A stretch of DNA of 6,661 nucleotides from Elusimicrobiota bacterium (GTDB lineage Bacteria; Ratteibacteria; UBA8468; B48-G9; JAFGKM01). Below the pieces are notes generated by a model. The model saw nothing but the letters and a program-made list of their open reading frames with translations. It was not told where the DNA came from and searched no databases. The position numbers and the translations under genes are program-made. This document shows, one piece after another, positions 1 through 6,661 of this stretch (position 1 is the first letter of the stretch; every line of letters begins with the position of its first letter). The stretch is taken from NCBI GenBank assembly GCA_012515635.1, contig JAAYXZ010000093.1:1-6661 (forward strand), given 5' to 3'.

Positions 1-48
1 AAGCAGGCGCTTGAATCCTTGAAAGAGATATTAACGGGCAATGGCTAA
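1..48 (+). CDS. C-terminal tail of an upstream gene, possibly S41-family C-terminal processing protease
   Basis: Frame 1 is open from the window edge and reads KQALESLKEILTGNG before a TAA stop at 46-48. The stop overlaps the start of the next gene: ATGGCTAA at 41-48 holds both, an 8-base overlap typical of operon partners. The amphipathic 'QALESLKE' ending resembles the C-terminus of S41 carboxy-terminal processing proteases, and these genes often precede a divergent polysaccharide deacetylase gene of the kind found next. Only 15 residues are visible and no catalytic residue is in the window, so the protease identity is inferred from gene order and a short resemblance. That a coding frame ends here is more secure. 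Confidence 0.5.
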   Translation, partial: KQALESLKEILTGNG

Positions 49-898
49 GAACAAATTATCGGATAAATCTCCTTTTATTCCACTATTGCTGTTTATTATA
101 TTGTGTATCCTGTTAGTTTCAGTTGGTATTATCAAAGAGATTAAAAAAGAGAGAGTTCCCATTTCTGAACCTGTCGTTAAAGAGCGCAAGACAACCGTAA
201 CTAAAAAACCTGTTCCTCCGCCCATAAAAGGAAAAGCGAGTATAGGAATCATCATAGATGACCTTGGATGGAGTAAGGACATAGCAAAAGAGATAGAGCG
301 TATTAATAGACCTATTACCGTGGCATTATTGCCTTTTGCCCCTTATAGCAAGGAGATATTTCAGGATATTAAAGATAAGCGGTCAATAGATATGATTCTT
401 CATCTGCCATTGGAGCCAAGACCGCCTGCGCAAGCGCTGGAAAAGGGTATTATAACAACAGATATGAACGATAGTGAGATTAACCGTAAGTTTCAAGAAG
501 CTCTTGAGTACTTTTATCCTGGGGTAAAAGGGGTGAATAACCATCAGGGTTCTTTATTCACTTCAGATGAAGAAAAAATGCGGGTTTTGTTAAAGATTAT
601 TCAGTCAAAATCCCTTTTCTTTGTAGATAGCATGACTGTAAGGCAAAGTAAGGGCTATATTATTGCCAAGGAGATGGGTGTAAAGACAGCGAAAAGGGAT
701 GTTTTCCTTGATAACGAGTCAGACCCTCAATACATAGAAGGGCAGATAAGGGAACTTGTTGAGACCGCAAAAAAAGAGGGGAAAGCGATTGGCATAGGAC
801 ATGCAAGAAAAAACACTATAGCCGTTTTAAAAAAAGTATTGCCTGAAATAGAAAAAGAAGGGGTGACTATTGTTCCTGTCACTTCTCTTCTTGAATAA
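41..898 (+). CDS. Divergent polysaccharide deacetylase family protein (YibQ/DUF610 type)
   Basis: This 285-residue protein has a short basic N-terminus, one hydrophobic segment at about residues 11-30 (signal anchor or uncleaved signal), a Lys/Pro-rich linker at 31-65, and then a periplasmic-type domain. The domain shows the hallmarks of the divergent polysaccharide deacetylase family: IIDDLG at 70-75, HLPLEP at 121-126, NNHQGS at 166-171, FVDSMT at 194-199 and GIGHA at 251-255, ending VPVTSLL. The family has a NodB-like barrel fold with conserved Asp and His residues. Its substrate is not established, although a role in cell-envelope glycan processing is likely. The ATG at 41 is the first start before the hydrophobic segment and lies inside the end of the preceding frame, so translation is probably coupled. 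The length is normal for the family and all expected motifs are present. Family assignment is firm; the biochemical function is not. Confidence 0.9.
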   Translation: MAKNKLSDKSPFIPLLLFIILCILLVSVGIIKEIKKERVPISEPVVKERKTTVTKKPVPPPIKGKASIGIIIDDLGWSKDIAKEIERINRPITVALLPFAPYSKEIFQDIKDKRSIDMILHLPLEPRPPAQALEKGIITTDMNDSEINRKFQEALEYFYPGVKGVNNHQGSLFTSDEEKMRVLLKIIQSKSLFFVDSMTVRQSKGYIIAKEMGVKTAKRDVFLDNESDPQYIEGQIRELVETAKKEGKAIGIGHARKNTIAVLKKVLPEIEKEGVTIVPVTSLLE

Positions 899-971
899 AA
901 AATAATAAGCGTAAGAAACAACAACCGTAACCTCTTTATTTTTGGCTTCTGTTTAAAACCACTTTATTACT

Positions 972-1952
972 ATGATAATACTTGGCGTAGAATCATCCTG
1001 CGACGAGACAGGAATTGGGATTTTAGCGGACGGGAAGATACTCTGTAATGTTGTATCAACTCAGGAAGATATCCATTCCCCCTATGGAGGAATTGTTCCT
1101 GAACTTGCGAGCAGAGCGCATATAGAGCAAATAGACGGTTTGTTTAAACAAGCCATTAAAATAGCGGGTATCAAAGTGTCAGATATAAATTTTATAGGAA
1201 TCGCTAATCGCCCGGGGTTGAAGGGTTCGCTTCTTGTCGGGGCATCTTTTGCTTCGGGGTTGGCATATTCTCTCGGTAAGCCACTCTATAAGGTTAACCA
1301 TATCCATTCACATATATCTGTAAATTTTCTTTCCCCGGAAGCGGAGTTCCCTGCGCTTGGTTTTGTAATCTCCGGCGGGCATACGACATTTTTTTATGTT
1401 AAAGATTCTGTGAGTTTTGAGATGATAGGCAAAACACTTGACGATGCTTGCGGTGAGACATTTGATAAGGTTGCAAGAATGCTTGGGTTAGGGTTTCCCG
1501 GAGGACCGTATATTGAAAAAATGGCGGAAAAAGGGGATGAGAAGAATATAAAGTTTCCTGCATCCTATCTCGGCAGGGACTCGCTGGATTTCAGTTTTAG
1601 CGGACTTAAAACAGCGGTTCTGTATTACATAAAGAAAAACGGATTACAAGCAGTCCCTGATATATGCGCTTCATTTCAAAAAACTGTCGGGGATATATTA
1701 ACGGAAAAAACATCAAGATGTCTTGATAGATACAGCGTTAAATCCATACTGCTTGGCGGCGGTGTTGTTCAGAACAGGTATATAAAACGAAGGTTTCTGG
1801 AACTTTCACAAAAAAAAGGGATAAAACTATCTTTACCCGACAAACAATTCTGTCTTGATAACGGGGCAATGGTAGCTATTATGACCTCTTTCCTTGTTGA
1901 GCAGGGCATACCCCCTGCCCCCTATGATATTCAAGTGATTCCTACCGTATGA
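972..1952 (+). CDS. tsaD: tRNA N6-adenosine threonylcarbamoyltransferase TsaD
   Basis: TsaD transfers the threonylcarbamoyl group from TC-AMP to A37 of ANN-decoding tRNAs, working in the cytoplasm with TsaB and TsaE to make t6A. The 326 residues match the family from end to end: LGVESSCDET at 4-13, VPELASRAH at 42-50, the metal-binding NHIHSH at 109-114 (H110, H114), ISGGHT at 133-138, DDACGETFDKVARMLGL at 157-173, FSFSGLK at 207-213, LGGGVVQN at 261-268 and LDNGAM at 295-300, with D296 the expected third metal ligand. The start is set by the canonical opening 'MIILGVESSCDET', but no Shine-Dalgarno sequence or convincing promoter is visible in the 73 bases (899-971) after the deacetylase gene. 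Read-through from the upstream genes is likely. One small oddity is NRPGL at 79-83, where many homologues have x-G-P-G-L. tsaB and tsaE are not in the window. Confidence 0.97.
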   Translation: MIILGVESSCDETGIGILADGKILCNVVSTQEDIHSPYGGIVPELASRAHIEQIDGLFKQAIKIAGIKVSDINFIGIANRPGLKGSLLVGASFASGLAYSLGKPLYKVNHIHSHISVNFLSPEAEFPALGFVISGGHTTFFYVKDSVSFEMIGKTLDDACGETFDKVARMLGLGFPGGPYIEKMAEKGDEKNIKFPASYLGRDSLDFSFSGLKTAVLYYIKKNGLQAVPDICASFQKTVGDILTEKTSRCLDRYSVKSILLGGGVVQNRYIKRRFLELSQKKGIKLSLPDKQFCLDNGAMVAIMTSFLVEQGIPPAPYDIQVIPTV

Positions 1953-1981
1953 TTCTTCTCGCCTATTCGGATGTTTCTATC

Positions 1982-2006
1982 AGTTATGTTTGAGGGGTTT
2001 ATAACT
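1982..2006. terminator. Weak inverted repeat in the convergent tsaD/mltG gap
   Basis: AGTTAT at 1982-1987 is repeated inverted as ATAACT at 2001-2006, around a 13-base loop. It lies in the 58-base gap where tsaD and mltG meet tail to tail, the natural place for a shared terminator. The stem is only six pairs, AT-rich, with a long loop and no T-tract on either side, so it does not make a convincing intrinsic terminator. It is recorded as the only stem-like structure in the gap. Confidence 0.15.
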
Positions 2007-2010
2007 CTGC

Positions 2011-2988
2011 TTAATCTGATGATGTGTTATTAGGCGCGCCTGAAGAAAGGAATCTCTTAGTTGCAGCGAGGTGTTCGGCATATGTCTTTGAGAAATAGTT
2101 TCTGCCGTCCCCCATGGATACAAAATACAAATAATCTGTTTTTTCAGGGTTTAGCGCCGCTTTAATTGAAGAAGAACTTGGATTGCATATAGGACCTGGC
2201 GGCAATCCCTTGTGGATATAGGTATTATAAGATGATTTTACATTAAGGTCAGATGTTGTGAGCCGTGATTTTATCTCACCTGTGGCGTATATTACTGTAG
2301 CGCAACTCTGAAGGGGGATGTGCGATTGCAGTCGTTTATAGATAATTCCCGCTATAATTTTTCTTTCATCGTCATACATTGCTTCTTTCTCAACAATTGA
2401 AGCAATCGTAATAATCTCAAGCGCTTTTTTGTAATTCTCATCTGTCATCTGGGCGCCGGATATCTCTGCAAACATCTCTTTGAACCGTTTATTCATAGTG
2501 CTCGTTATCGCCTCAGTGGATATAATATGGGGGAAGAGATATGTATCAGGAAAAAGTTGTCCTTCTAAATGCTCTTGTTCAAGGGCGTATTGTATGAATT
2601 CTTCTTTTGAAACCAGTCCATTGTTTTCAAGAATAACAGCAATATTTTTTATTGTGCTTCCTTCTGGGATTGTTATTTTTACAAGAATAACATCTCCCTG
2701 AACAATCTTTCTGATTACTTTTTTAAGGGCGGTTCTGTTGGAAAACTCATATAAACCTGCCTGCAGTTTTTTTTGGACATTATATCGTTTTGTAAGATAG
2801 AGGAACCAGCCGCTTTGTTTTATGATGCCGTTTTCTTTAAGGAGTAACGCTATATCTACAGCGGTTGCCCCTTCCGGAATATTGATAAGTTTTGCTGTCT
2901 TTACCTTAGGGGGGAGCGTGATAACCTTTATTAACAATGTTCCCAATATCAAAACAACTATTGCAACTGAAATGGCTTTGTTTTTCAT
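2011..2988 (-). CDS. mltG: Endolytic murein transglycosylase MltG (YceG-like)
   Basis: MltG is an inner-membrane enzyme that cleaves nascent peptidoglycan glycan strands internally and so limits their length. The 325-residue protein has one N-terminal membrane segment (about residues 5-25). Two LysM-like repeats follow, each opening with an IPEG motif (37-40 and 107-110) and sharing the pattern IPEGxTxxxIAxxLxxNG. The YceG catalytic domain then has LEGQLFPDTYLFP (141-153), ASIVEKE (196-202) with E200 as the expected catalytic Glu, LQSCATV (226-232), YNTYIHKGLPPGPICNP (254-270) and DYLYFV (285-290). The usual LQxDPTV appears here as LQSCATV. The ATG is supported by AAGGA at 2999-3003 (ten bases upstream) and by an ATGA overlap with the cinA stop at 2985-2988, so its translation is probably coupled to cinA. 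Length and motifs look complete. Confidence 0.96.
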   Translation of the reverse strand: MKNKAISVAIVVLILGTLLIKVITLPPKVKTAKLINIPEGATAVDIALLLKENGIIKQSGWFLYLTKRYNVQKKLQAGLYEFSNRTALKKVIRKIVQGDVILVKITIPEGSTIKNIAVILENNGLVSKEEFIQYALEQEHLEGQLFPDTYLFPHIISTEAITSTMNKRFKEMFAEISGAQMTDENYKKALEIITIASIVEKEAMYDDERKIIAGIIYKRLQSHIPLQSCATVIYATGEIKSRLTTSDLNVKSSYNTYIHKGLPPGPICNPSSSSIKAALNPEKTDYLYFVSMGDGRNYFSKTYAEHLAATKRFLSSGAPNNTSSD

Positions 2989-4199
2989 ATCAGATATTTC
3001 CTTAAAAGTTCTAATGCTTGATAGACCGCTCTTTCCCTGATTCTGTTTCTGTCCCCCGGGAAAATAAATTTATGGATATAAAACTTATTTTTAGGAAGAC
3101 CGATACCTATATACACAAGACCCATCGGTTTTTCAGGTGTTGCGCCTGAAGGGCCTGCTATTCCCGTGATGCTTATGGAGACATCTGCCTTTCCCTTCTT
3201 TTTTGCGCCCTTTGCCATATATAATGCGCAAGTTTTGCTTACAGCCCCGTATTTTTTCAGAACGGATTTAGGCACGCCTAAAACTCTTTTCTTCAGGATA
3301 TTGCTATACACAACAAAAGACCCTTGAAAATATTCGGAACTTCCAGGAATATCGGTCAGAATCTTGCCGGCTAACCCGCCTGAGCAGGATTCGGCAATCG
3401 CTAATTTTAGTTTTTTTGCTTTAAGCAAATTACCTATGATTACGGGAAGAGTAGGGGGGTTCATTCCTAAATAGTTCTCTGCAAACGAATTAATAAGAAA
3501 ATCCTCTATTTCAGGGACCGATGTTAATACCCCTGGAGAAGGTATAAGTATCTCTATTATCTGTGGACTTGCAAGGATAGTGTATCTGATACCTTTTTCA
3601 GTTAAAAACCTGTTTATCTTATCTTCAACAACGGATTCAGGTAAACCTGAAATTCCAAAACAGTATGTCTTTATCTCTTCTGCATCTTTTATACGTTCTG
3701 CAAATGTTTTAACCATAGGGCTTAGTTCTGCAGGCGGTCCAGGAAGGAGCACCAGCATCTTTTTCTTTGTGTTTAATATCAACCCCGGGGCTGTTCCCAC
3801 TACATTTATTATAACCTCCGCTCCTTCAATGATATATGCCTGCCGCTTATTTATCTCCGGGATTTCTTTTATTCCTCTCTTATGCAATCTGCTGTATATT
3901 GTCTCCCAGACATCTTCAGAAAAAACCAGTTTTTTCTTTAACAATTCCGCTATTGCTTCCCGTGTTAAATCATCAGATGTGGGGCCTAATCCGCCTGTTA
4001 TAAACACAATATCGCTTCTTTTAAGGGCGACAGAGACCACATCTTGTATCTCTTTTTTATCATCACCCACTATGGTGCATCTTCTTATGGAATAACCCGT
4101 TTTAGCCATTGTGCGGGAGATGATATTTATATCAGTATTTATCCTATCATATAAAAGTTCACTTCCCACACATACAACTTCTGCTGAATTCTTATTCAT
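2985..4199 (-). CDS. cinA: CinA: MoCF-type nucleotide pyrophosphatase domain plus PncC-type NMN amidohydrolase domain
   Basis: This 404-residue protein is a full two-domain CinA. The N-terminal MoaB/MogA-like (COG1058) domain carries VGSELL (11-16), GGLGPTSDD (69-77) and LLPGPP (151-156). A KH-like linker domain covers roughly 175-245. The C-terminal CinA/PncC domain carries AESCSGG (269-275), where most homologues have ESCTGG, then YSN (298-300) and GIAGPSGATPEKPMG (346-360). In characterised relatives the C-terminal domain hydrolyses NMN to nicotinate mononucleotide in pyridine-nucleotide recycling, and the N-terminal domain hydrolyses ADP-ribose-like compounds. The historical competence role applies to some Gram-positives and should not be assumed here. 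The ATG has a modest AGG at 4208-4210, eight bases upstream. The gene starts 27 bases after the prepilin-fusion gene and overlaps mltG by four bases, so the three genes probably form one transcript. No truncation is seen. Confidence 0.95.
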   Translation of the reverse strand: MNKNSAEVVCVGSELLYDRINTDINIISRTMAKTGYSIRRCTIVGDDKKEIQDVVSVALKRSDIVFITGGLGPTSDDLTREAIAELLKKKLVFSEDVWETIYSRLHKRGIKEIPEINKRQAYIIEGAEVIINVVGTAPGLILNTKKKMLVLLPGPPAELSPMVKTFAERIKDAEEIKTYCFGISGLPESVVEDKINRFLTEKGIRYTILASPQIIEILIPSPGVLTSVPEIEDFLINSFAENYLGMNPPTLPVIIGNLLKAKKLKLAIAESCSGGLAGKILTDIPGSSEYFQGSFVVYSNILKKRVLGVPKSVLKKYGAVSKTCALYMAKGAKKKGKADVSISITGIAGPSGATPEKPMGLVYIGIGLPKNKFYIHKFIFPGDRNRIRERAVYQALELLRKYLI

Positions 4200-4226
4200 T
4201 ATTATAACCTGATAAACAGTGAAAAA

Positions 4227-6191
4227 TTATCTTGTATCTGATATGACAACAAGATGTTTTTCTGTGAATAAATTGCTGTTATTGTCCTTCAAGGAGAGTT
4301 GACCATATCCCTTGTTTTTCGGCAGTATTTTTATATTTAACCCGTTCATTTCTGCTGTAATTCCTTTTGTCTCTAATATGAAATCGCCTTTATAGTCATT
4401 GATAATGTTGTTAAATTTATCCTTTATTGTTATGGTCCCCGAATATTCTGTGCCGGATATCAGTTCCAAGGGTATGCCCTCTATCTCTATTGTTTCAGGA
4501 TATGAAGGTTTTACCGTGAATGTATTAGAGTATCCTTGATTTCCTAACAGATTTTCTACGACAATATTATATTGCCCCGCCTTATTTATTAAAACGGTTT
4601 CCATCCATATGCTTGATGATGCGTCTCGCTTTATGTATTCCACTTCGCCTGACGGCTCCGTAAGGTAATACCCCTTTACAGTATTGCCCCATTTATCTGT
4701 CGCCTTAATGGTGATATTGAATACCTTGCCCGCCTCCTGTGTCCTGATTGTCTCTATTGAGAAATTGTGCAACAACCCCGGATTCACATAAAACTCTCTT
4801 TCCCCCTTAATCTCTTTGCTGAATGCTTTGATTTTATGACGCCCGGTTTTTAAAAATACGACAGATAACTGTCCCCATCCCTTGTTTTCAATACCCATCG
4901 TTATCTTTGTCATATCTGCTGTCGCTCCGTCCGGAAGTTCTATCTCTATCTCCCCTGCGTAATCAATACACCTGTTGCCATACACATCTTTAACTTCCAC
5001 TATCAAATCATAAGAAGTCCCTGCAATCGCCTCCATTTTACTTGCGGGAATAATCTCAATAAAAGAGGGCGCAGCGTTGTTAATTGTGAATTCAGAACTT
5101 GTCCCTAAAATACCCCGTTCGCCTGAAACATACAGAATATTATCTATAAAAGGTTCGGTCAACGCAATCGCTCCTATCCATACCCCTTGCACTATCGTTA
5201 TTTTTTCGGGGGAGACCTTTCCTTTTCTTGTTAGAAGGATTGCTTCGCCATTATATCCGTCTGTTCTGTTGCCGTTGGTATCACAGCCGTATATATGGAT
5301 AACCTTATGTTCTCCCGCCCTCCACGTTCTCGGAAATTGAGGCAGTAAAAACTGGGAGGTGAGTTCAGGTAATATGGTTATTCTGGATTCCCCTTCCAGT
5401 CCTGAACTTTCTTCCTTTATTTTTATCAGAACATCGCCTGCCTTGTTAAAAATTGCTGTAAAATCAAAAGTGGATGTTTCGCTGTTCAATTCAAAAATAT
5501 GCTGTATATCCGCTGAAGGGTCATCTGTTGTTATAGAGAACTTACCGGGCTGTATTGTGAGTGCTTTACCTGCTTTTTCAGAGATATTAACAAATATTTT
5601 TATTTTTTCGCCTATCCGCGCCTCTTTGTATGTAGATACTGTGAGTTCTCGCTCTATCTTTTTAACTTCCGCAGGTTGTTGGGTCGGCGTAGTTTCCGGA
5701 AAATATATTTGCTCTCCTATCTGCGCATTACCTCCTGCATAGAGTATTGAAAACCTACCTGTATGGGGTCCTGGCGTATTTTTGCTTACTGCGGTCATTT
5801 CGGTCATAATCCATGTGTTAGGCGGTAAAGAGTCAGAGAATTTATTATTGACTGTATCATTCCACAGGTAGTTGATTCCGTTCCTATTAAGTTGTTCAGG
5901 GATGGAAGGGCATAGGAATGTATTTTTTGTAAGTCCATAATTCTCTAATATATTATTTAGTCCCTTAGGGTCAGCGGAAGATGTGGGAAAAAAGCTTGCG
6001 TCAGGAAGGTATCCATTGTCCATTTCAAACATAATAACAGCTGTATGTATTTGTTTAAGGTTATTAATACAATCTCTCTCTCTGCCTTTCTGAACTCCCA
6101 TGTATGTTCCCACTGAGAGCGCAGAGACGATGGTTGCAACAGCGCTTAATTCTATCAGAGTAAATCCGCCCCAAAATATGTTTTTTTTCAT
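4227..6191 (-). CDS. Type IV prepilin-like protein fused to about five Ig-like repeats
   Basis: The 654-residue product starts with a class III (type IV pilin) signal: basic MKKN, then GG|FTLIE, predicting prepilin peptidase cleavage after G9, F10 as the new N-terminus and Glu at +5 (E14). A hydrophobic helix runs to about residue 32. The region up to about 165 resembles pseudopilins: NNLKQIHTAV at 43-52, two cysteines (C41, C94) that could pair, and a degenerate H-X9-DG motif at 143-154 (H143, but G153-G154 in place of DG). A Pro/Thr/Gln-rich linker (165-175) leads to about 480 residues of beta-rich repeats, see the repeat entry. Related prepilins usually end soon after the H-X9-DG region, so the extension is unusual. 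A pseudopilus or surface-fibre subunit with an adhesive or stalk-like C-terminus is an inference; minor-pilin or secretion-tip roles are possible. It heads the probable prepilin-cinA-mltG unit and follows the rRNA terminator. Confidence 0.85.
   Translation of the reverse strand: MKKNIFWGGFTLIELSAVATIVSALSVGTYMGVQKGRERDCINNLKQIHTAVIMFEMDNGYLPDASFFPTSSADPKGLNNILENYGLTKNTFLCPSIPEQLNRNGINYLWNDTVNNKFSDSLPPNTWIMTEMTAVSKNTPGPHTGRFSILYAGGNAQIGEQIYFPETTPTQQPAEVKKIERELTVSTYKEARIGEKIKIFVNISEKAGKALTIQPGKFSITTDDPSADIQHIFELNSETSTFDFTAIFNKAGDVLIKIKEESSGLEGESRITILPELTSQFLLPQFPRTWRAGEHKVIHIYGCDTNGNRTDGYNGEAILLTRKGKVSPEKITIVQGVWIGAIALTEPFIDNILYVSGERGILGTSSEFTINNAAPSFIEIIPASKMEAIAGTSYDLIVEVKDVYGNRCIDYAGEIEIELPDGATADMTKITMGIENKGWGQLSVVFLKTGRHKIKAFSKEIKGEREFYVNPGLLHNFSIETIRTQEAGKVFNITIKATDKWGNTVKGYYLTEPSGEVEYIKRDASSSIWMETVLINKAGQYNIVVENLLGNQGYSNTFTVKPSYPETIEIEGIPLELISGTEYSGTITIKDKFNNIINDYKGDFILETKGITAEMNGLNIKILPKNKGYGQLSLKDNNSNLFTEKHLVVISDTR
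4236..5654 (-). repeat. Five Ig-like (filamin/Big-type) repeats inside the prepilin-fusion gene
   Basis: Five diverged units of about 90 residues lie at roughly residues 180-276, 280-372, 376-470, 474-562 and 566-652. Units 2-5 share the pattern AG/SG-x(3-6)-(I/V)-x-(I/V)-x-x-x-D-x-x-G-N-x(4-5)-Y-x-G: CDTNGNRTDGYNGE, KDVYGNRCIDYAGE, TDKWGNTVKGYY and KDKFNNIINDYKGD. Units 3 and 5 also share NKG(W/Y)GQLS at 436-443 and 626-633. Unit 1 is more diverged and is assigned mainly by position and its alternating beta pattern. Such repeats are known from bacterial surface proteins, where they act as spacers or binding modules. Boundaries are approximate because they were read by eye. Confidence 0.7.
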
Positions 6192-6197
6192 ACCTCT

Positions 6198-6226
6198 ATT
6201 TTAAAAGAGAGTAGGGTCTATGTCAA
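6198..6226 (-). promoter_or_regulatory. Near-consensus sigma-70 promoter for the prepilin-fusion gene, predicting a leaderless mRNA
   Basis: On the minus strand TTGACA (6226-6221, a perfect -35) is followed after exactly 17 bases by TAAAAT (6203-6198, one mismatch to TATAAT). Only six bases, AGAGGT, separate the -10 box from the ATG at 6191. The usual start point, about seven bases past the -10, falls on the A of that ATG. The AGAGG resembles a Shine-Dalgarno sequence but sits one base from the ATG, too close for normal use, and would barely be transcribed. The first two T's of the -35 are also the last two of the terminator T-tract. The match is strong; promoter activity is inferred. Confidence 0.75.
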
Positions 6227-6260
6227 AAAAAAACAGGGAAGGCGAACCCTCCCTGTCTTT
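6225..6260 (-). terminator. Intrinsic terminator of the rRNA operon
   Basis: Read on the minus strand, ACAGGGAGGG (6256-6247) pairs with CCTTCCCTGT (6242-6233) around a TTCG loop (6246-6243). This gives ten pairs with one G-U, followed by nine T's (6233-6225). A GC-rich stem with a stable UUCG loop and a long U-tract is a textbook Rho-independent terminator. It lies about 15 bases past the end of the 23S rRNA and faces the right way to end that transcript. On the plus strand no T-tract follows the stem, so it should act in one direction only. Confidence 0.92.
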
Positions 6261-6271
6261 GAATAAAAATA

Positions 6272-6661
<390 letters not shown>

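Noticed and set aside
942..970. Possible promoter TTGGCT-17-TATTAC before tsaD
   Set aside because: Each box matches consensus at only four of six positions, and the implied start would lie inside the coding region.
2033..2040. GGCGCGCC palindrome near the end of mltG
   Set aside because: It is within coding sequence, single-copy here and short, so it is most simply chance rather than a regulatory or cloning-scar signal.
3580..4095. A 171-codon open frame on the plus strand opposite cinA
   Set aside because: It is antisense to a well-conserved cinA region, has no recognisable domain and shows no start signal. It is a shadow of the cinA codon pattern.
5077..5742. Two plus-strand open frames opposite the Ig-repeat region
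   Set aside because: The minus-strand frame has a prepilin signal, motifs and repeats; the antisense frames have none.
6192..6197. AGAGGT as a Shine-Dalgarno sequence for the prepilin gene
   Set aside because: It is one base from the ATG and lies between the -10 box and the expected transcription start, so it is probably not in the mRNA.

Overview
The window looks like chromosomal DNA from a Gram-negative (diderm) bacterium with moderately AT-rich coding DNA. The signs are a YibQ-type divergent polysaccharide deacetylase after what looks like the tail of an S41 protease, a membrane-anchored MltG, and a type IV prepilin with an H-X9-DG-like motif. That prepilin type is common in Planctomycetes/Verrucomicrobia-like and Omnitrophota-like lineages, so such a lineage is a reasonable guess, but nothing here proves it. 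No phage, transposon, CRISPR or plasmid features were seen.

Layout. Positions 1-1952 read rightward: the last 15 codons of an upstream gene, overlapping a divergent polysaccharide deacetylase (41-898), then tsaD (972-1952). A 58-base gap separates tsaD from a leftward block that meets it tail to tail. Read in its own direction from the right end, this block is: the 3' end of a 23S rRNA gene (about 6661-6272), an intrinsic terminator with a UUCG loop, a near-consensus promoter, a 654-residue prepilin fused to Ig-like repeats (6191-4227), cinA (4199-2985) and mltG (2988-2011).

How the genes fit together. The rightward genes serve envelope upkeep (deacetylase-like protein, probable protease) and tRNA modification (t6A synthesis by TsaD). 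The leftward protein genes are closely packed: 27 bases between prepilin and cinA, and an ATGA overlap between cinA and mltG. They are probably co-transcribed from the promoter at 6198-6226. They combine a surface or pseudopilus protein, a nucleotide-repair/NMN-recycling enzyme and a peptidoglycan-cleaving enzyme.

Most notable points. (1) The prepilin is fused to about five Ig-like domains. (2) Its promoter is fused to the rRNA terminator and placed so that transcription should begin at or next to the ATG, predicting a leaderless mRNA. (3) There is no room for a 5S rRNA gene between the 23S 3' end and the terminator. The other genes look like ordinary housekeeping genes.
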